Notes: generated from the sequence alone by a model not told the origin. DNA of 64,000 nucleotides from Rubricoccus marinus (GCF_002257665.1 NZ_MQWB01000001.1:556502-620501); one strand, 5' to 3'; positions 8,752 to 17,708 are shown, counted from the first letter of the stretch. Made by a program: numbers and translations.

Positions 8752-9390
8752 TTAGGCGTTCGGCCCCGCGATCATGCCCGCGATGCCCGCGTGGATCATC
8801 GCCACCGAGATGGCGGCCAGGAAGAGGCTCGCCACCTTCGCGACAGCCTTGGACGTGTCCTTGCCGAACAGCCGCAGGATCGACGGGCCGAAGGTGAACG
8901 CGATGAACACCAGAGTGAGGTTGAGCAGGATGGACGCCAGCGTCGGCGCGTAGCCGAACTCTCCCTGGGAGAGCAGGATCGTGGTGATCGCCCCCGGCCC
9001 GATGATGAGCGGAATGCCGAGGGGGACGACGGGCAAGTCCGGGTCATCGGCGTCGATCTCGTCGATGGCGTCGCCGTTGCGGCCGCCGCGGCGCTTCTTG
9101 AAATCCCCGAAGGCGAGGTCGGTGATCGCGATGATGAGCAGGATCAGCCCACCACCGACGCGGAGGTCGTTGAGCGTGATGCCGAGCGAGGCGAAAATGA
9201 CCTCGCCGGCGAACAGCATCAGCACAGCGAGGACCGCCGCCGCGGCCAGGGCGCGCACGAGAAGCTGCCGCCGCTCCTGCAACGTGAACGCCTCGGCCAT
9301 GCCCATGTAGATAGGCAGGATGCCGGGAATGTTGATGGCGACGAAGAGAGGAAGAAAGGCCGCAAGAAGGGCGGCGCCGAAGTCAGGCAC
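8752..9390 (-). CDS. MarC-family integral membrane protein
   Basis: 212 residues with about six hydrophobic helices. LFVAINIPGILPIYMG near residue 15 and IPLIIGPGAITTILL near 120 are the family signatures. A charged loop (FKKRRGGRNGDAIDEIDADDPD) separates the two halves, as in other MarC/UPF0056 proteins. The start is a GTG (MPDFGAALLAAF). MarC proteins are of unknown function; the old link to multiple antibiotic resistance is not supported. The gene is free of the repeat word. Confidence 0.87.
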   Translation of the reverse strand: MPDFGAALLAAFLPLFVAINIPGILPIYMGMAEAFTLQERRQLLVRALAAAAVLAVLMLFAGEVIFASLGITLNDLRVGGGLILLIIAITDLAFGDFKKRRGGRNGDAIDEIDADDPDLPVVPLGIPLIIGPGAITTILLSQGEFGYAPTLASILLNLTLVFIAFTFGPSILRLFGKDTSKAVAKVASLFLAAISVAMIHAGIAGMIAGPNA

Positions 9391-9948
9391 AGAACAGAGT
9401 GGAAATCGAGCGGGCGAGTATCGCCACCTCCAACGTCTGAAAAAACAAATTGCCGCGCTGCGTCGCGATCTCGCCTCACGTTCACCTCGCCTCCGCTGCG
9501 CCTTCGCCAGAGGCCTCTGGCGCGCAACCTGAAGACGGTCAGCAGTGGCGGGACACTGCGACGACGAGAGGAAACGCTACGCTTGGCCGCAGGCCGAGCC
9601 CCTTGCGCATTCCGGTCCCGACTGTCTGCACGGAGACGCAGCATCAAGACGACGTAGACCAAACCGGAGTGGCGGTGCACCCAGCTGGTCGCCCTTGCGG
9701 CGAAGGAGAACAAGCGCGCCCGAGGCGAGGGCGACGCCGCCGAACAGCGTGTCGGTGGGCATGAGCATGAAAACACGGGAGGACATCGGTTCTCTACGAG
9801 TGAGGAGCGTCTTGTCTCGCCTCTGGCGCCAGAAGCCTCGGCCAGAGCGGTTGGAACTCGCGAGAGGAGCAGGCCGGGCGCCTCTGGCGCGGTGTGGTCC
9901 CTCACGCGACGCAGCGACGTATGGATACACACATCCCTCTTCTAGACC
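9391..9948. other. 558-base gap with no confident gene
   Basis: Holds two isolated or paired words (near 9506 and 9820) and a possible truncated membrane-protein start on the minus strand (listed separately). No coherent gene, RNA or transposon signature was seen. It may be a deletion scar next to the atypical gene at 9949. Confidence 0.5.
9577..9786 (-). pseudogene. Possible remnant of a membrane-protein gene
   Basis: A frame of 69 residues opens at ATG 9786 with MSSRVFMLMPTDTLFGGVAL and a single hydrophobic segment (GGVALASGALVLLRR). After about 45 residues the composition becomes Arg/Cys-rich and unlike a natural protein, which suggests a truncated or frameshifted gene. I cannot name the family. 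It could also be chance. Confidence 0.2.
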
Positions 9949-10710
9949 ATGCGCATTCTCCTCTTCCTCCTTCTCGCCGCTCTCGCCACCGATGCTGCCG
10001 AGGCCCAGCGCCGAATCAGCCGGGCTCCGGCGATGACACGCACCGTCTCAGGTCCGAGCAGTCAGAAAATCAGGCTCGTCGGCAACATCACCACGACAGG
10101 CATTTCGGGAAACACGGGGTCGAGTTCGTTCACTCTGATTCCATCGCAGCCCCATTCTTTCCTCAGAAGCCTTCTGTTCCGCGAACGCGGGGATGAGCCA
10201 TGCTTCATGCAGGCGAGCTTTGTCCATTACACTCTGGGGCCCGATCACGAGTACGAGCCCAGTAACGGAGAACAGCTCGATACGAGGGTCGACTTCAGAT
10301 GCGGCACCAATTGGATGGGCACGAGCAGTAGGCAGACCATGGAGCAGGGAGTCCAATCGACGACGAAGAGGGTGCGCCCGCCGTCGGCGCCTACTGTGGA
10401 TGGGTATGAAAGCCATGTTGCCATCCACGGCTTGCAGGTATGCACCAACGACCGCAACGACCGCAACATCAAGCTCAAAGGCATCAAGATCTTCGGCACG
10501 CGCCTCAACCCGAACGGGCGTGGACGGGTGGTGCGCGATGCCAGCTTCTCCGACCAGTTCACGCGTTCGCACTGCCGGAAGTGGGAAACGGCTCAGGTGT
10601 GCCCGAGCGGTGAGGTTGGCGTCGGGCTGGACGTATACCGCCGTGGCGACAGCATCACGGGCCTCGCGCTCCGTTGCCAGGAGGTGCGGATGACCCGCGT
10701 CGACAGCTAG
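9949..10710 (+). CDS. Secreted protein of unknown function, atypical composition
   Basis: 253 residues with a clear signal peptide (MRILLFLLLAALATDAAEAQ). The mature part has several cysteines (including HCRKW, QVCPSGEVGVGLDVY and LRCQEVR near the end). The last 40 residues, C-x2-G-x-V-G-x-GLDV...ITGLALRC, resemble lectin-like beta-prism or jacalin-type repeats but I do not assign a family. The gene is visibly lower in GC than its neighbours, uses more A/T-ending codons, and has no copy of the repeat word over 760 bases. Horizontal acquisition is inferred from these three features. Confidence 0.7.
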   Translation: MRILLFLLLAALATDAAEAQRRISRAPAMTRTVSGPSSQKIRLVGNITTTGISGNTGSSSFTLIPSQPHSFLRSLLFRERGDEPCFMQASFVHYTLGPDHEYEPSNGEQLDTRVDFRCGTNWMGTSSRQTMEQGVQSTTKRVRPPSAPTVDGYESHVAIHGLQVCTNDRNDRNIKLKGIKIFGTRLNPNGRGRVVRDASFSDQFTRSHCRKWETAQVCPSGEVGVGLDVYRRGDSITGLALRCQEVRMTRVDS

Positions 10711-10737
10711 AGCGGGGTTGATTCCTCGCGTCGCCCC

Positions 10738-10767
10738 GTCGCGGCCTCTGGCGCCAGAGGCCGCGAC
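10738..10767. terminator. 30-base perfect palindrome terminator
   Basis: GTCGCG flanks, GCCTCTGGC, GCCAGAGGC and CGCGAC form a perfect inverted repeat, followed by GTTCTGTTTGG. It lies 28 bases after the stop of the secreted protein gene. As at 8714, the bases outside the word extend the stem. Confidence 0.7.
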
Positions 10768-10935
10768 GTTCTGTTTGGTGGGGACAGTGAACACACCACC
10801 CGGCGCGAGGGCGGGGCACGCCAGAGGCCCCGGACGGGCGACGCGCCGCGTTCTATCTTGCGGCTCACACACTAGACGCCCATCGGTCCGTTCGGTACGC
10901 CTTCGTCTCTTTCCGCCCTGCGGACCTTCCGGACC

Positions 10936-13443
10936 ATGTCCCGTCTCTTCGCGCTCGCCGCTCTTCTCGCGGCGTTTTTCCCCGCCGCCGTCTCCGCCCA
11001 GGTACAGGGCACGATCGCGGGCGTCGTCACGCAAGAGGCCGGGGGGGAGCCGGTCCCGGGCGCCAACGTGCTCGTGGAGGGCACCAACTTCGGGACGGCC
11101 GCGGATCTCGACGGCGCGTTCTCGTTCCGCATACCCGAAGGGCGCTACGTCCTGGTGGTCTCGGCCGTGGGGTTCGCGAGCGCGCGCGACACGCTTCGCG
11201 TGCGAAAGGGGCAGACCGTCGCGCTCAACGTCGCGCTCGCGCTCGATGACGACCTGGGCTCGGTAGAGGTGACCGCGGACCGCGCGACCATCGGCGCGGG
11301 CGTCAGCAGCATCACGCCTGCCGACATCCGCGCGATGCCGACGCCTGTGGCCGACGCGCTCCGCGCCGTCAAGGTCCAACTCGGCGTGACGAGCAACAAC
11401 GAGCTCTCCAACGCCTACTCCGTCCGCGGCGGGAGCACGAACGAGAACCAGTTCTTTATCGACGGCTTCGAGATCTACCGGCCCATCCGTACACAGCAGG
11501 GGGAGCAGGAGGGGCTGGGCCTCGTCAACGGCGACCTGGCCGAGGGGCTGACGTTGTACGCCGGCGGCTTTCCCGTCCGCTACGGCGGCAAGCTGGCGTC
11601 TGTCCTAGACGTGACGTACGCCCGTCCGACGGGTGCCATCGTCGGCACGGCGTACGCCTCCACGTTGGACGGCGGCGCGGCCATCCAGGGCGGCGCAGGC
11701 CCGCTCGGGGTCGCCGTGGCGTCCCGCATCTCGCGCCCGCAGTCGTTCTTGGGCGGTCAGGAACTCAAGGGCGACTACGACCCGGACTTCCGCGACGTAC
11801 AGGGCCTCGCCGATCTCGACCTCGGCGGCGGCCACAGGCTCCGCGCCATCGGGCTCGCGGCGCGGCACCGGTTCCGCTTCAAGCCGCAGAGCCGCGTGAC
11901 CACCTTCGGCATCTTCCCGGACTTGGTGCGCACGGCGTCGTTCGAGTTCCGAGGGTCGGAAAACGACGGCTACGACGTGCTCTTCGGCGGGCTCCGCCTG
12001 GAGACGCCTCTGGCGCAGTCGCTCCGTTTGGAGCACAGCCTCTCGGCGTACGACACTGAAGAGTTCGAGACGAGCGACATCTCGTCCACGGTGCAGTACT
12101 CCAACCGCGTGCGGCGCCCCGGCGCGCCGCCGACCGAGTTCGACAACATCCCCACGGGCACTCCCGTGACCCAGGCCGACTTCGCGGACAACTCCGTCGG
12201 CGTGGCGACGCTTACCGGCGGCGGCCGCTACCGCCTCGGGCTCGGCCGCGGCGCGAGCGAGATCGGCTGGCAGTTGCGCAGCCTCCGCTTTACGGACCGC
12301 ATCAACGAGCGCTCTTTGTTCTCCTACCCGACGGTGTCCAACGACACGACGGAGTTCGAGCAGGGCGTGCTCCAGGCGGAGTTCGACACGACGGCCGTGC
12401 AGGCGGGCCTCTGGCTGGAGCAGGCGCTGGACCTCCTCCCGGAGCGGGGCCGGTTCGTCGCCACCGCTGGCGTTCGCGCGGACTACTACGACCTCACGGA
12501 CGAGTGGACGGTATCGCCTCGCCTCGCGGCGGTCTTCAGCGCGAGCGACATCACCACATTTACCGGCTCGCTCGGCGTGTACCACCAGGCCCCCACGTAC
12601 CGCGAGCTCCGCGGCGAGCCAGCCCCTGGCGAGAGCACGATCACGATCCAAACAGACCTCAAGTCCCAGCGTGCCGACGTGGCGGTTCTGGGCGTGGAGC
12701 ACCTGTTCCGCCAGAGGCGCCTCACGTTCCGCGCCGAGGCCTATTACAAGCGGCTGACGAACCTCATCTCGTACACCGTCGACAACGTGCGCGTGGGGTA
12801 CTCGGGAGAGAATGACTCGGAGGGCTACGCGGGCGGCATCGACATGCAGCTGCGTGGCGAGCTGGTGCCTGGCCTGGAGAGCTGGATCAACTACGGCTTC
12901 CTCCTCACCGAGGAGCGGTTCCTCACGCCCGACGGGTTTGAAAACCCGGCCTCGCCACAGCAGCGCGCCGACTCGCTCCGGTTCGTCCGCAACGGCGGCG
13001 GCGACTGGGTGCGGCGGCCGACGGACCGGCGCCACAACCTGTCCATCTTCGTGCAGGACCGCATTCCGGGAGACGACACGTGGAGCCTCCACCTCCGCTC
13101 GCTCTACGGCTCGCGCCTGCCCACGACCGCGCCCGCGGTGACGATCGACGCCGAGACGGGCGAGCGCACGTTCGAGGACGGAGTGCGCCACGCGATCTCG
13201 CTGCCCGCCTACTTCCGCTTCGACGTGGGAGCCACCAAGCGCCTCCGAATCGGCAAGGGCATCTCTGGCGCGCCGCTCATGCTCTTGGCGACGGTCGAGA
13301 TCCTCAACGTGTTCGACCAGGCCAACGTGATCGCGAACGCGTACAACCTCCAGCAGCGGCCCAACGGCAGCAACTTCTTCGAGGCCGTGCCGACGCGGCT
13401 CACGCCGCGGACATTCAACGTGCGCCTGCGCGTGGACTTCTAG
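10936..13443 (+). CDS. TonB-dependent outer-membrane receptor
   Basis: 835-residue outer-membrane receptor. Signal peptide (MSRLFALAALLAAFFPAAVSA) is followed by a carboxypeptidase-regulatory-like beta-sandwich (about residues 25-105; GTIAGVVTQEAGGEPVPGAN). Then comes a plug domain (VRGGSTNENQFFIDGFEIY near 160; GGFPVRYGGKLASVLDV) and a long beta-barrel ending in the aromatic NVRLRVDF. The N-terminal sandwich plus plug is the SusC-like/TonB architecture typical of Bacteroidota and Rhodothermota. There is no SusD partner nearby, so the ligand is unknown. The plug region is word-free, and only three words occur in the barrel. A TATCTTGC element lies about 75 bases upstream at 10854. Confidence 0.9.
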   Translation: MSRLFALAALLAAFFPAAVSAQVQGTIAGVVTQEAGGEPVPGANVLVEGTNFGTAADLDGAFSFRIPEGRYVLVVSAVGFASARDTLRVRKGQTVALNVALALDDDLGSVEVTADRATIGAGVSSITPADIRAMPTPVADALRAVKVQLGVTSNNELSNAYSVRGGSTNENQFFIDGFEIYRPIRTQQGEQEGLGLVNGDLAEGLTLYAGGFPVRYGGKLASVLDVTYARPTGAIVGTAYASTLDGGAAIQGGAGPLGVAVASRISRPQSFLGGQELKGDYDPDFRDVQGLADLDLGGGHRLRAIGLAARHRFRFKPQSRVTTFGIFPDLVRTASFEFRGSENDGYDVLFGGLRLETPLAQSLRLEHSLSAYDTEEFETSDISSTVQYSNRVRRPGAPPTEFDNIPTGTPVTQADFADNSVGVATLTGGGRYRLGLGRGASEIGWQLRSLRFTDRINERSLFSYPTVSNDTTEFEQGVLQAEFDTTAVQAGLWLEQALDLLPERGRFVATAGVRADYYDLTDEWTVSPRLAAVFSASDITTFTGSLGVYHQAPTYRELRGEPAPGESTITIQTDLKSQRADVAVLGVEHLFRQRRLTFRAEAYYKRLTNLISYTVDNVRVGYSGENDSEGYAGGIDMQLRGELVPGLESWINYGFLLTEERFLTPDGFENPASPQQRADSLRFVRNGGGDWVRRPTDRRHNLSIFVQDRIPGDDTWSLHLRSLYGSRLPTTAPAVTIDAETGERTFEDGVRHAISLPAYFRFDVGATKRLRIGKGISGAPLMLLATVEILNVFDQANVIANAYNLQQRPNGSNFFEAVPTRLTPRTFNVRLRVDF

Positions 13444-13465
13444 CCCCGGCCGGACAAACGCAAAA

Positions 13466-13489
13466 CGGGCCTCTGGCGCCAGAGGCCCG
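13466..13489. terminator. 24-base palindrome between convergent genes
   Basis: CGGG, the paired word and CCCG form a perfect stem between the TonB receptor stop and the KaiC-like stop. An AAAA run lies before it and TTGGG after, giving weak T-runs in both directions. Confidence 0.65.
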
Positions 13490-13527
13490 CTTGGGGGAGG
13501 GGGCGTTGTCTGTGATCCGCCAGAGGC

Positions 13528-15267
13528 CTAGCTCTCGACGGCGTAGTTCCAAAGCTCCTCGGCGGAGCCGAAAGGCTGTCCGTCCGGGACCGTGATGGCG
13601 GCAACGGCCTGAAGCGTGGCTTCGGCCTGCTGGCCGAGGTGCTTCTGGAGGTGCTGCTGCAACGTCGCGAAGATTTGCTGGGCGCCGCTGGCGTCCGCGC
13701 CCGGGAGGACGAGAAGCGAGCGGAGGCGCGCCGAGTCGGCGTAGAGCGTGCCGCCAGAGGGGAGGGCGGCACGTAGCCCGTCGGTCACGGTCTCGAACGA
13801 GACGGACTCCGGCTGCGAGCGCTCCATCCGCGCGGCGACGATGAGGAACGGCGTGCCGTAGTCCCGCGCGGCGAAAGCGGAATCGAGCGCCTGCCGAGTG
13901 GCCGCGCGCCCGTTGTCCTGCGCCGGTGCCGCCGGAATGGAGGCAAACGAGGGCATGGTGGGCGGAGGCATGGGCGCCAGCGGCTCGGGCTCCTGGGTGG
14001 GCGGCGTGAACACCTCGGGGTAGGCCTCCTGATGGACCGACGTGACCGGAATGGTAGCGGCCCCCTTCGAGTCCACGAGGTACCCGTTGTCGAAGAACGT
14101 GCCGCCCGGGTCGCGCCCGAACGGGTCGGCGATGGGGGCGAGCAGGTCTGGGTCCGGCGGCGGCGCGATTTCGATGCCCGCGTTCATCACGCTCGACGGA
14201 GGTGAGGGGCGCTCCGGCGCGAAGGTCTCCTGAACCGCAGGCGGCGGGAGCGGCGTCTCGCCGAAATCGGGGGACGCTTCCAGGCCGGAGGCCTCTGGCG
14301 CCAGAGGCTCATCAACGGGCAGAGACGCTCCATCACTGGATGGAAACGCGGGCGGCGCCGTCTCGAACGGGTCCGGAGCGCTGTCGAGCGAGAAGGCGTC
14401 CGGCATGGGCGGAGGCGACGGCTCGGCTGAGGCCTCTGGCGCAGCAGGCGCGAAGGGAGCGGGCGCGAAGGGCTGCGCGGGCGGCTCTGCTGCGGACGGT
14501 TCCGGTGCGGTCGGCTCCGGCGCAGGGGCCTCAGGTGCGAACGCAGCGGGCCTGGCCTCTGGCGCGGCTGGAGCGCGGGTTTCTGGAGCAGGCGTGGTGC
14601 GGGCCTCTGGCGCGGCTTGTGCCTTGGGCGCCGGAACCGGAGGCTCAGCCATCACGGTCTCGTCAATGCTGACGATGCGTCCGTTCTCGCCAGAGGTCAC
14701 ACGGACGGTCGCGTCCACGCGCGTCTGCACGACCGAGAGCAAGCGCTTCGAGGCCTCGTTGGCGGGCTCGCCGAGGCCGAGCAGGAACGCCGCGCCTGCG
14801 TCGGCGAGGGTTTTGCGCAGGCCGCTAAAGGCGGCCCCGAACGCCTCGAAGGTGGTGTACTGAACCAGCGGCGTGAAGTCCTCGATCACGACGCGGTGAG
14901 CGCCCGCTTTGACCGCGAGGGCGCCGAGGTCGCGGTAGGCGGAATCCAGCCCGGCGTTTCCTTTCGCCGCGAGGTCGGCGCCAGAGGGAATGCGGAGCAC
15001 GCGCAGGCGGCCCGTCTTGTGGAGCGCCGCGAGGTCCACGCCGGCGGCTTTGGCGGCCTCGGCGAGAGCATCGGTTGCGCGCGGAGAGAGCAGCAGGCAC
15101 GTCTGCCCGGCCTCGACGGCGGAGCGCACGGCAGCCATCCCGAGGTCCGTTCGGCCCGCGCCGGACCGGCCCACGAGCAGGAGGGCGGATCCGGGGCGGA
15201 GCCCGTCCCAGCGGTCATCGACGGCGGCGATACCGGATGGCGTAGGGGGGGAGGAGGCGGCAGTCAT
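13528..15267 (-). CDS. KaiC/RecA-like ATPase with Pro/Ala-rich linker and degenerate C-terminal domain
   Basis: 579 residues. Residues 1-215 resemble a KaiC/RAD55-type RecA fold: LLLVGRSGAGRTDLG is a Walker A in which the lysine is replaced by Arg39, and HRVVIEDFTPLVQ is a Walker-B-like strand. Residues about 215-450 are a disordered Pro/Ala/Glu linker largely built of APEA, APEAP and PLAPEASG peptides that the repeat word encodes. Residues 455-579 (FLIVAARME, GGTLYADSARLRSLLVLP) look like a GGDEF-type nucleotidyl-cyclase fold without its signature, so probably a sensory or regulatory remnant. No kaiA/kaiB nearby. Family of the N-domain is fairly sure; ATP hydrolysis is doubtful without the lysine. 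Confidence 0.7.
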   Translation of the reverse strand: MTAASSPPTPSGIAAVDDRWDGLRPGSALLLVGRSGAGRTDLGMAAVRSAVEAGQTCLLLSPRATDALAEAAKAAGVDLAALHKTGRLRVLRIPSGADLAAKGNAGLDSAYRDLGALAVKAGAHRVVIEDFTPLVQYTTFEAFGAAFSGLRKTLADAGAAFLLGLGEPANEASKRLLSVVQTRVDATVRVTSGENGRIVSIDETVMAEPPVPAPKAQAAPEARTTPAPETRAPAAPEARPAAFAPEAPAPEPTAPEPSAAEPPAQPFAPAPFAPAAPEASAEPSPPPMPDAFSLDSAPDPFETAPPAFPSSDGASLPVDEPLAPEASGLEASPDFGETPLPPPAVQETFAPERPSPPSSVMNAGIEIAPPPDPDLLAPIADPFGRDPGGTFFDNGYLVDSKGAATIPVTSVHQEAYPEVFTPPTQEPEPLAPMPPPTMPSFASIPAAPAQDNGRAATRQALDSAFAARDYGTPFLIVAARMERSQPESVSFETVTDGLRAALPSGGTLYADSARLRSLLVLPGADASGAQQIFATLQQHLQKHLGQQAEATLQAVAAITVPDGQPFGSAEELWNYAVES

Positions 15268-15565
15268 GTCGGAAGGGAGAGGTCTCAGCGTTGCGTAAGC
15301 TCAAAGGACGTGCCAGGCTGCGCAGGGCTCCCTTCTCGTTTCGAGAACGGATCGCGCGCGCAGAGTCGGAACGTAGGGAGAAAAGGTGGAATGGCCGGGG
15401 CGAATGGAAACGGAACGCGGCGCGGGGGCGGAGCGATGGGGGTGGGCGCCCGCGGCCTCTGGCGCTGCCGGCTCGGGCTCTCGGCGCCGGTGCCGCACCC
15501 GCGCAGCGAACGCCAGAGGCCTGAGCGGTCTTGCCTGCGGCCTCTGGCAATCCCGCTCTTCCTCA

Positions 15566-15595
15566 TTGAACAGGGCGCCAGAGGCGTTGTACAAT
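15566..15595 (+). promoter_or_regulatory. Putative promoter giving a leaderless dusB transcript
   Basis: TTGAAC (15566-15571) and TACAAT (15590-15595) are separated by 18 bases, and the spacer contains one repeat word. The ATG of dusB begins exactly seven bases after TACAAT, so transcription would start at the A of the start codon. No ribosome-binding site exists, in keeping with a leaderless mRNA. The rest of the 334-base divergent gap (15268-15601) holds only scattered words. Confidence 0.5.
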
Positions 15596-15601
15596 CACGG
15601 T

Positions 15602-16708
15602 ATGCGTATCGCAGACATCGATCTCGGCCCCCGCCCGTTGCTTCTCGCGCCCATGGAGGACGTGAGCGACCCCCCGTTCCGCCTGCTCTGCAAGCGGATG
15701 GGCGCCGACGTGGTCTACACCGAGTTCATCTCCGCGGGCGGCCTGAGCTACGGCGCGAAGGGCTCCGTCCAGAAGCTGGAGTTCTACGAAGAGGAGCGGC
15801 CGGTCGGGATCCAGATCTTTGGCGGCGAGATCGATCAGGTGCGCGAGGCCGCGCGGATCGCCGACGCGCAGAACCCGACGCTGATCGACATCAACTTCGG
15901 CTGCCCGGTCAAAAAGGTGGTCTGCAAGGACGGCGGCGCGGGGATCCTGCGCAACCTCCCCAAGATGGAAGCCATCACGCGGGCCGTGATCGAAGAGGCC
16001 ACGCGGCCCGTGACGGTCAAGACGCGGCTGGGCTGGAACGACGACTCGATCCAGATCGAGGAGGTCGCGCGAATGCTGGAACAGGCGGGCGTTGCGGCGC
16101 TGGCCGTCCACGCGCGGACGCGGGCGCAGATGTACCGCGGCGAGGCGCGCTGGCAGTGGTTCGCCAAGATCCGTGAGGCGCTCCAGGACATCCCGCTTCT
16201 CGGCAACGGCGACGCGACGACGCCCGAGAAAGTCAAGGCGATGTTCGACGAGACGCCCGTGGACGCGGTCATGATCGGCCGCGGCGCCATCGGCAACCCG
16301 TGGATCTTCCGCGACGCGAAAGCGCTGCTCGAAACCGGCGAGGTGCCGGATCCACCCTCATGGGAGGAGCGCATCTCGGTCGTGGCCGAGCACCTCACGG
16401 GCAAGTGCGCGTGGCTGGGCGAACGCAAAGGCGTGCTGGAGATGCGCCGCATGTACGGCGGCTACTTCAAGGGCCACCGCGGCGCCAGCGGCCTCCGCAT
16501 GGCGCTGATGGAGCACAAAGAGCGCGACTCGGTCCTCGAAGTGCTGCTCAACTGGCGCGAGAACGAGCCCGAGGTCCAGGTGCCCGTCGGGCCTCTGGCG
16601 CCAGAGGCCGGGACGCCGGCGCCGCTGGCGGTCAAGCCCGCGCGGCTTCCCAAGAAGGCGACGCTGCCGCCCGCGCTCCGCGAGCGCATCGCCCAGCGCG
16701 CGGCCTAA
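15602..16708 (+). CDS. dusB: tRNA-dihydrouridine synthase
   Basis: FMN-dependent enzyme that reduces uridine to dihydrouridine in the tRNA D-loop. Visible landmarks: LLAPMEDVSDPPFRLLCKRMG near the start, GIQIFGGE, IDINFGCPVKKVVCKDGGA with the catalytic Cys, VKTRLGW, AVHARTRAQMYRGEA and MIGRGAIGNPWIF. The family core is complete in 368 residues, followed by a tail of about 40 residues containing a paired word read as GPLAPEAG and then basic RLPKKATLPPALRERIAQRA. The ATG at 15602 fits the conserved N-terminus (MRIADIDLGPRPLLLAPM). The gene diverges from the KaiC-like gene. Confidence 0.95.
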   Translation: MRIADIDLGPRPLLLAPMEDVSDPPFRLLCKRMGADVVYTEFISAGGLSYGAKGSVQKLEFYEEERPVGIQIFGGEIDQVREAARIADAQNPTLIDINFGCPVKKVVCKDGGAGILRNLPKMEAITRAVIEEATRPVTVKTRLGWNDDSIQIEEVARMLEQAGVAALAVHARTRAQMYRGEARWQWFAKIREALQDIPLLGNGDATTPEKVKAMFDETPVDAVMIGRGAIGNPWIFRDAKALLETGEVPDPPSWEERISVVAEHLTGKCAWLGERKGVLEMRRMYGGYFKGHRGASGLRMALMEHKERDSVLEVLLNWRENEPEVQVPVGPLAPEAGTPAPLAVKPARLPKKATLPPALRERIAQRAA

Positions 16709-16793
16709 GACGACGCGGCCGGCGCCATGGGCGCGGACGGACCGCCGGGCCGGCAGAGGCGTATAGGGAGGCCCTTCGCCCCCTGGCCTCTCC

Positions 16794-17708
16794 ATGCTCG
16801 CTCGTCTCCCGCTGCTCGCCTTCCTGCTCGCTCTCGCGGCCTGCTCCTCAACGGAAGAGGTGCGCTTCGCGACCTCCGTCCCCGGCCTGGACCTTTCGGC
16901 CAGTCAGACGTCCGTGGAGCAGGCGACCTCCCAACTCCAGGCCGCGCTCTCAAACGCTGGCCCCGTCTCCGTCGTCGCGACGGTGGACCACGCGGCCAAT
17001 GCCTCTGGCGCGGGGCTCGCGCTCCGCCCGACGCGCGTCGTCCTGTTCGGCAACCCGGCGCTGGGGACGCCCTTGATGCAGGCCAACCAGCAAGCCGGTC
17101 TCGACCTTCCGCAGAAAGTGCTCGTGTACGAGGACGCCGACGGGTACACCATCGTGGCGTACAACACGACCGAGTACCTCGCTGCGCGCCATGGCGTCGG
17201 AGGCGTGGGGACGCTGGCGCAGATCGAAACGGCTCTCTCCACCTTCGCGAGTGCCGCCGTTCCAACCTCCGTTCGGGCGGTGCGGAACCCCTCAACGGGC
17301 GTTGCCGGGGAGCAAGGCGTCGTGACCGTGGCGAGCGAGAACAGCGTGGACGTGACCGTCGGCCGCTTGAAGGAGGCCATTCAAGACAACCCGAACCTCA
17401 CGCTCGTCGCCGAACTGGATCACGCGGAGAACGCCGCCTCGGTGGGCATGGACCTCCGGCCGACGGTCCTGCTCGTGTTCGGCAACCCCGGCCTCGGAAC
17501 GCCGCTCATGCAGTCCGGACAGACCGCCGCCATCGACCTGCCGCAGAAAATGCTCGTCTACGAAGGCGAGGACGGCGCCGTGACCATCGCCTACAACGAT
17601 CCGGTGTACATCGCCTCACGTCACGGCATCACCGGCCAGGACGACGTGCTCACGACGATCTCGAACGCGCTCGAAGGCCTGGCCTCTGGCGCCGCAGGCC
17701 GCGACTAA
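16794..17708 (+). CDS. Lipoprotein with two tandem DUF302 domains
   Basis: 304 residues. Lipoprotein signal MLARLPLLAFLLALAACSS places it on a membrane facing the periplasm. Two DUF302 copies follow, about residues 40-155 and 180-295. Each shows VDHA(E/A)NA, the signature VVLFGNP(A/G)LGTPLMQ, then DLPQK(V/M)LVYE and YNxxxYxAxRHG. DUF302 proteins have no established biochemical role. The internal duplication is old, as identity between copies is moderate. It starts 85 bases after dusB and is probably separately transcribed. A third, single DUF302 protein is at 56745. Confidence 0.88.
   Translation: MLARLPLLAFLLALAACSSTEEVRFATSVPGLDLSASQTSVEQATSQLQAALSNAGPVSVVATVDHAANASGAGLALRPTRVVLFGNPALGTPLMQANQQAGLDLPQKVLVYEDADGYTIVAYNTTEYLAARHGVGGVGTLAQIETALSTFASAAVPTSVRAVRNPSTGVAGEQGVVTVASENSVDVTVGRLKEAIQDNPNLTLVAELDHAENAASVGMDLRPTVLLVFGNPGLGTPLMQSGQTAAIDLPQKMLVYEGEDGAVTIAYNDPVYIASRHGITGQDDVLTTISNALEGLASGAAGRD

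Noticed and set aside
15386-15601. N-terminal extension of DusB
   Set aside because: The frame is open, but the peptide is Arg/Gly-rich, non-conserved and lies across a probable promoter. The ATG at 15602 matches the family start.
16741-16793. Single word near 16755
   Set aside because: GGCAGAGGCG differs at the second base of the core and was not counted.
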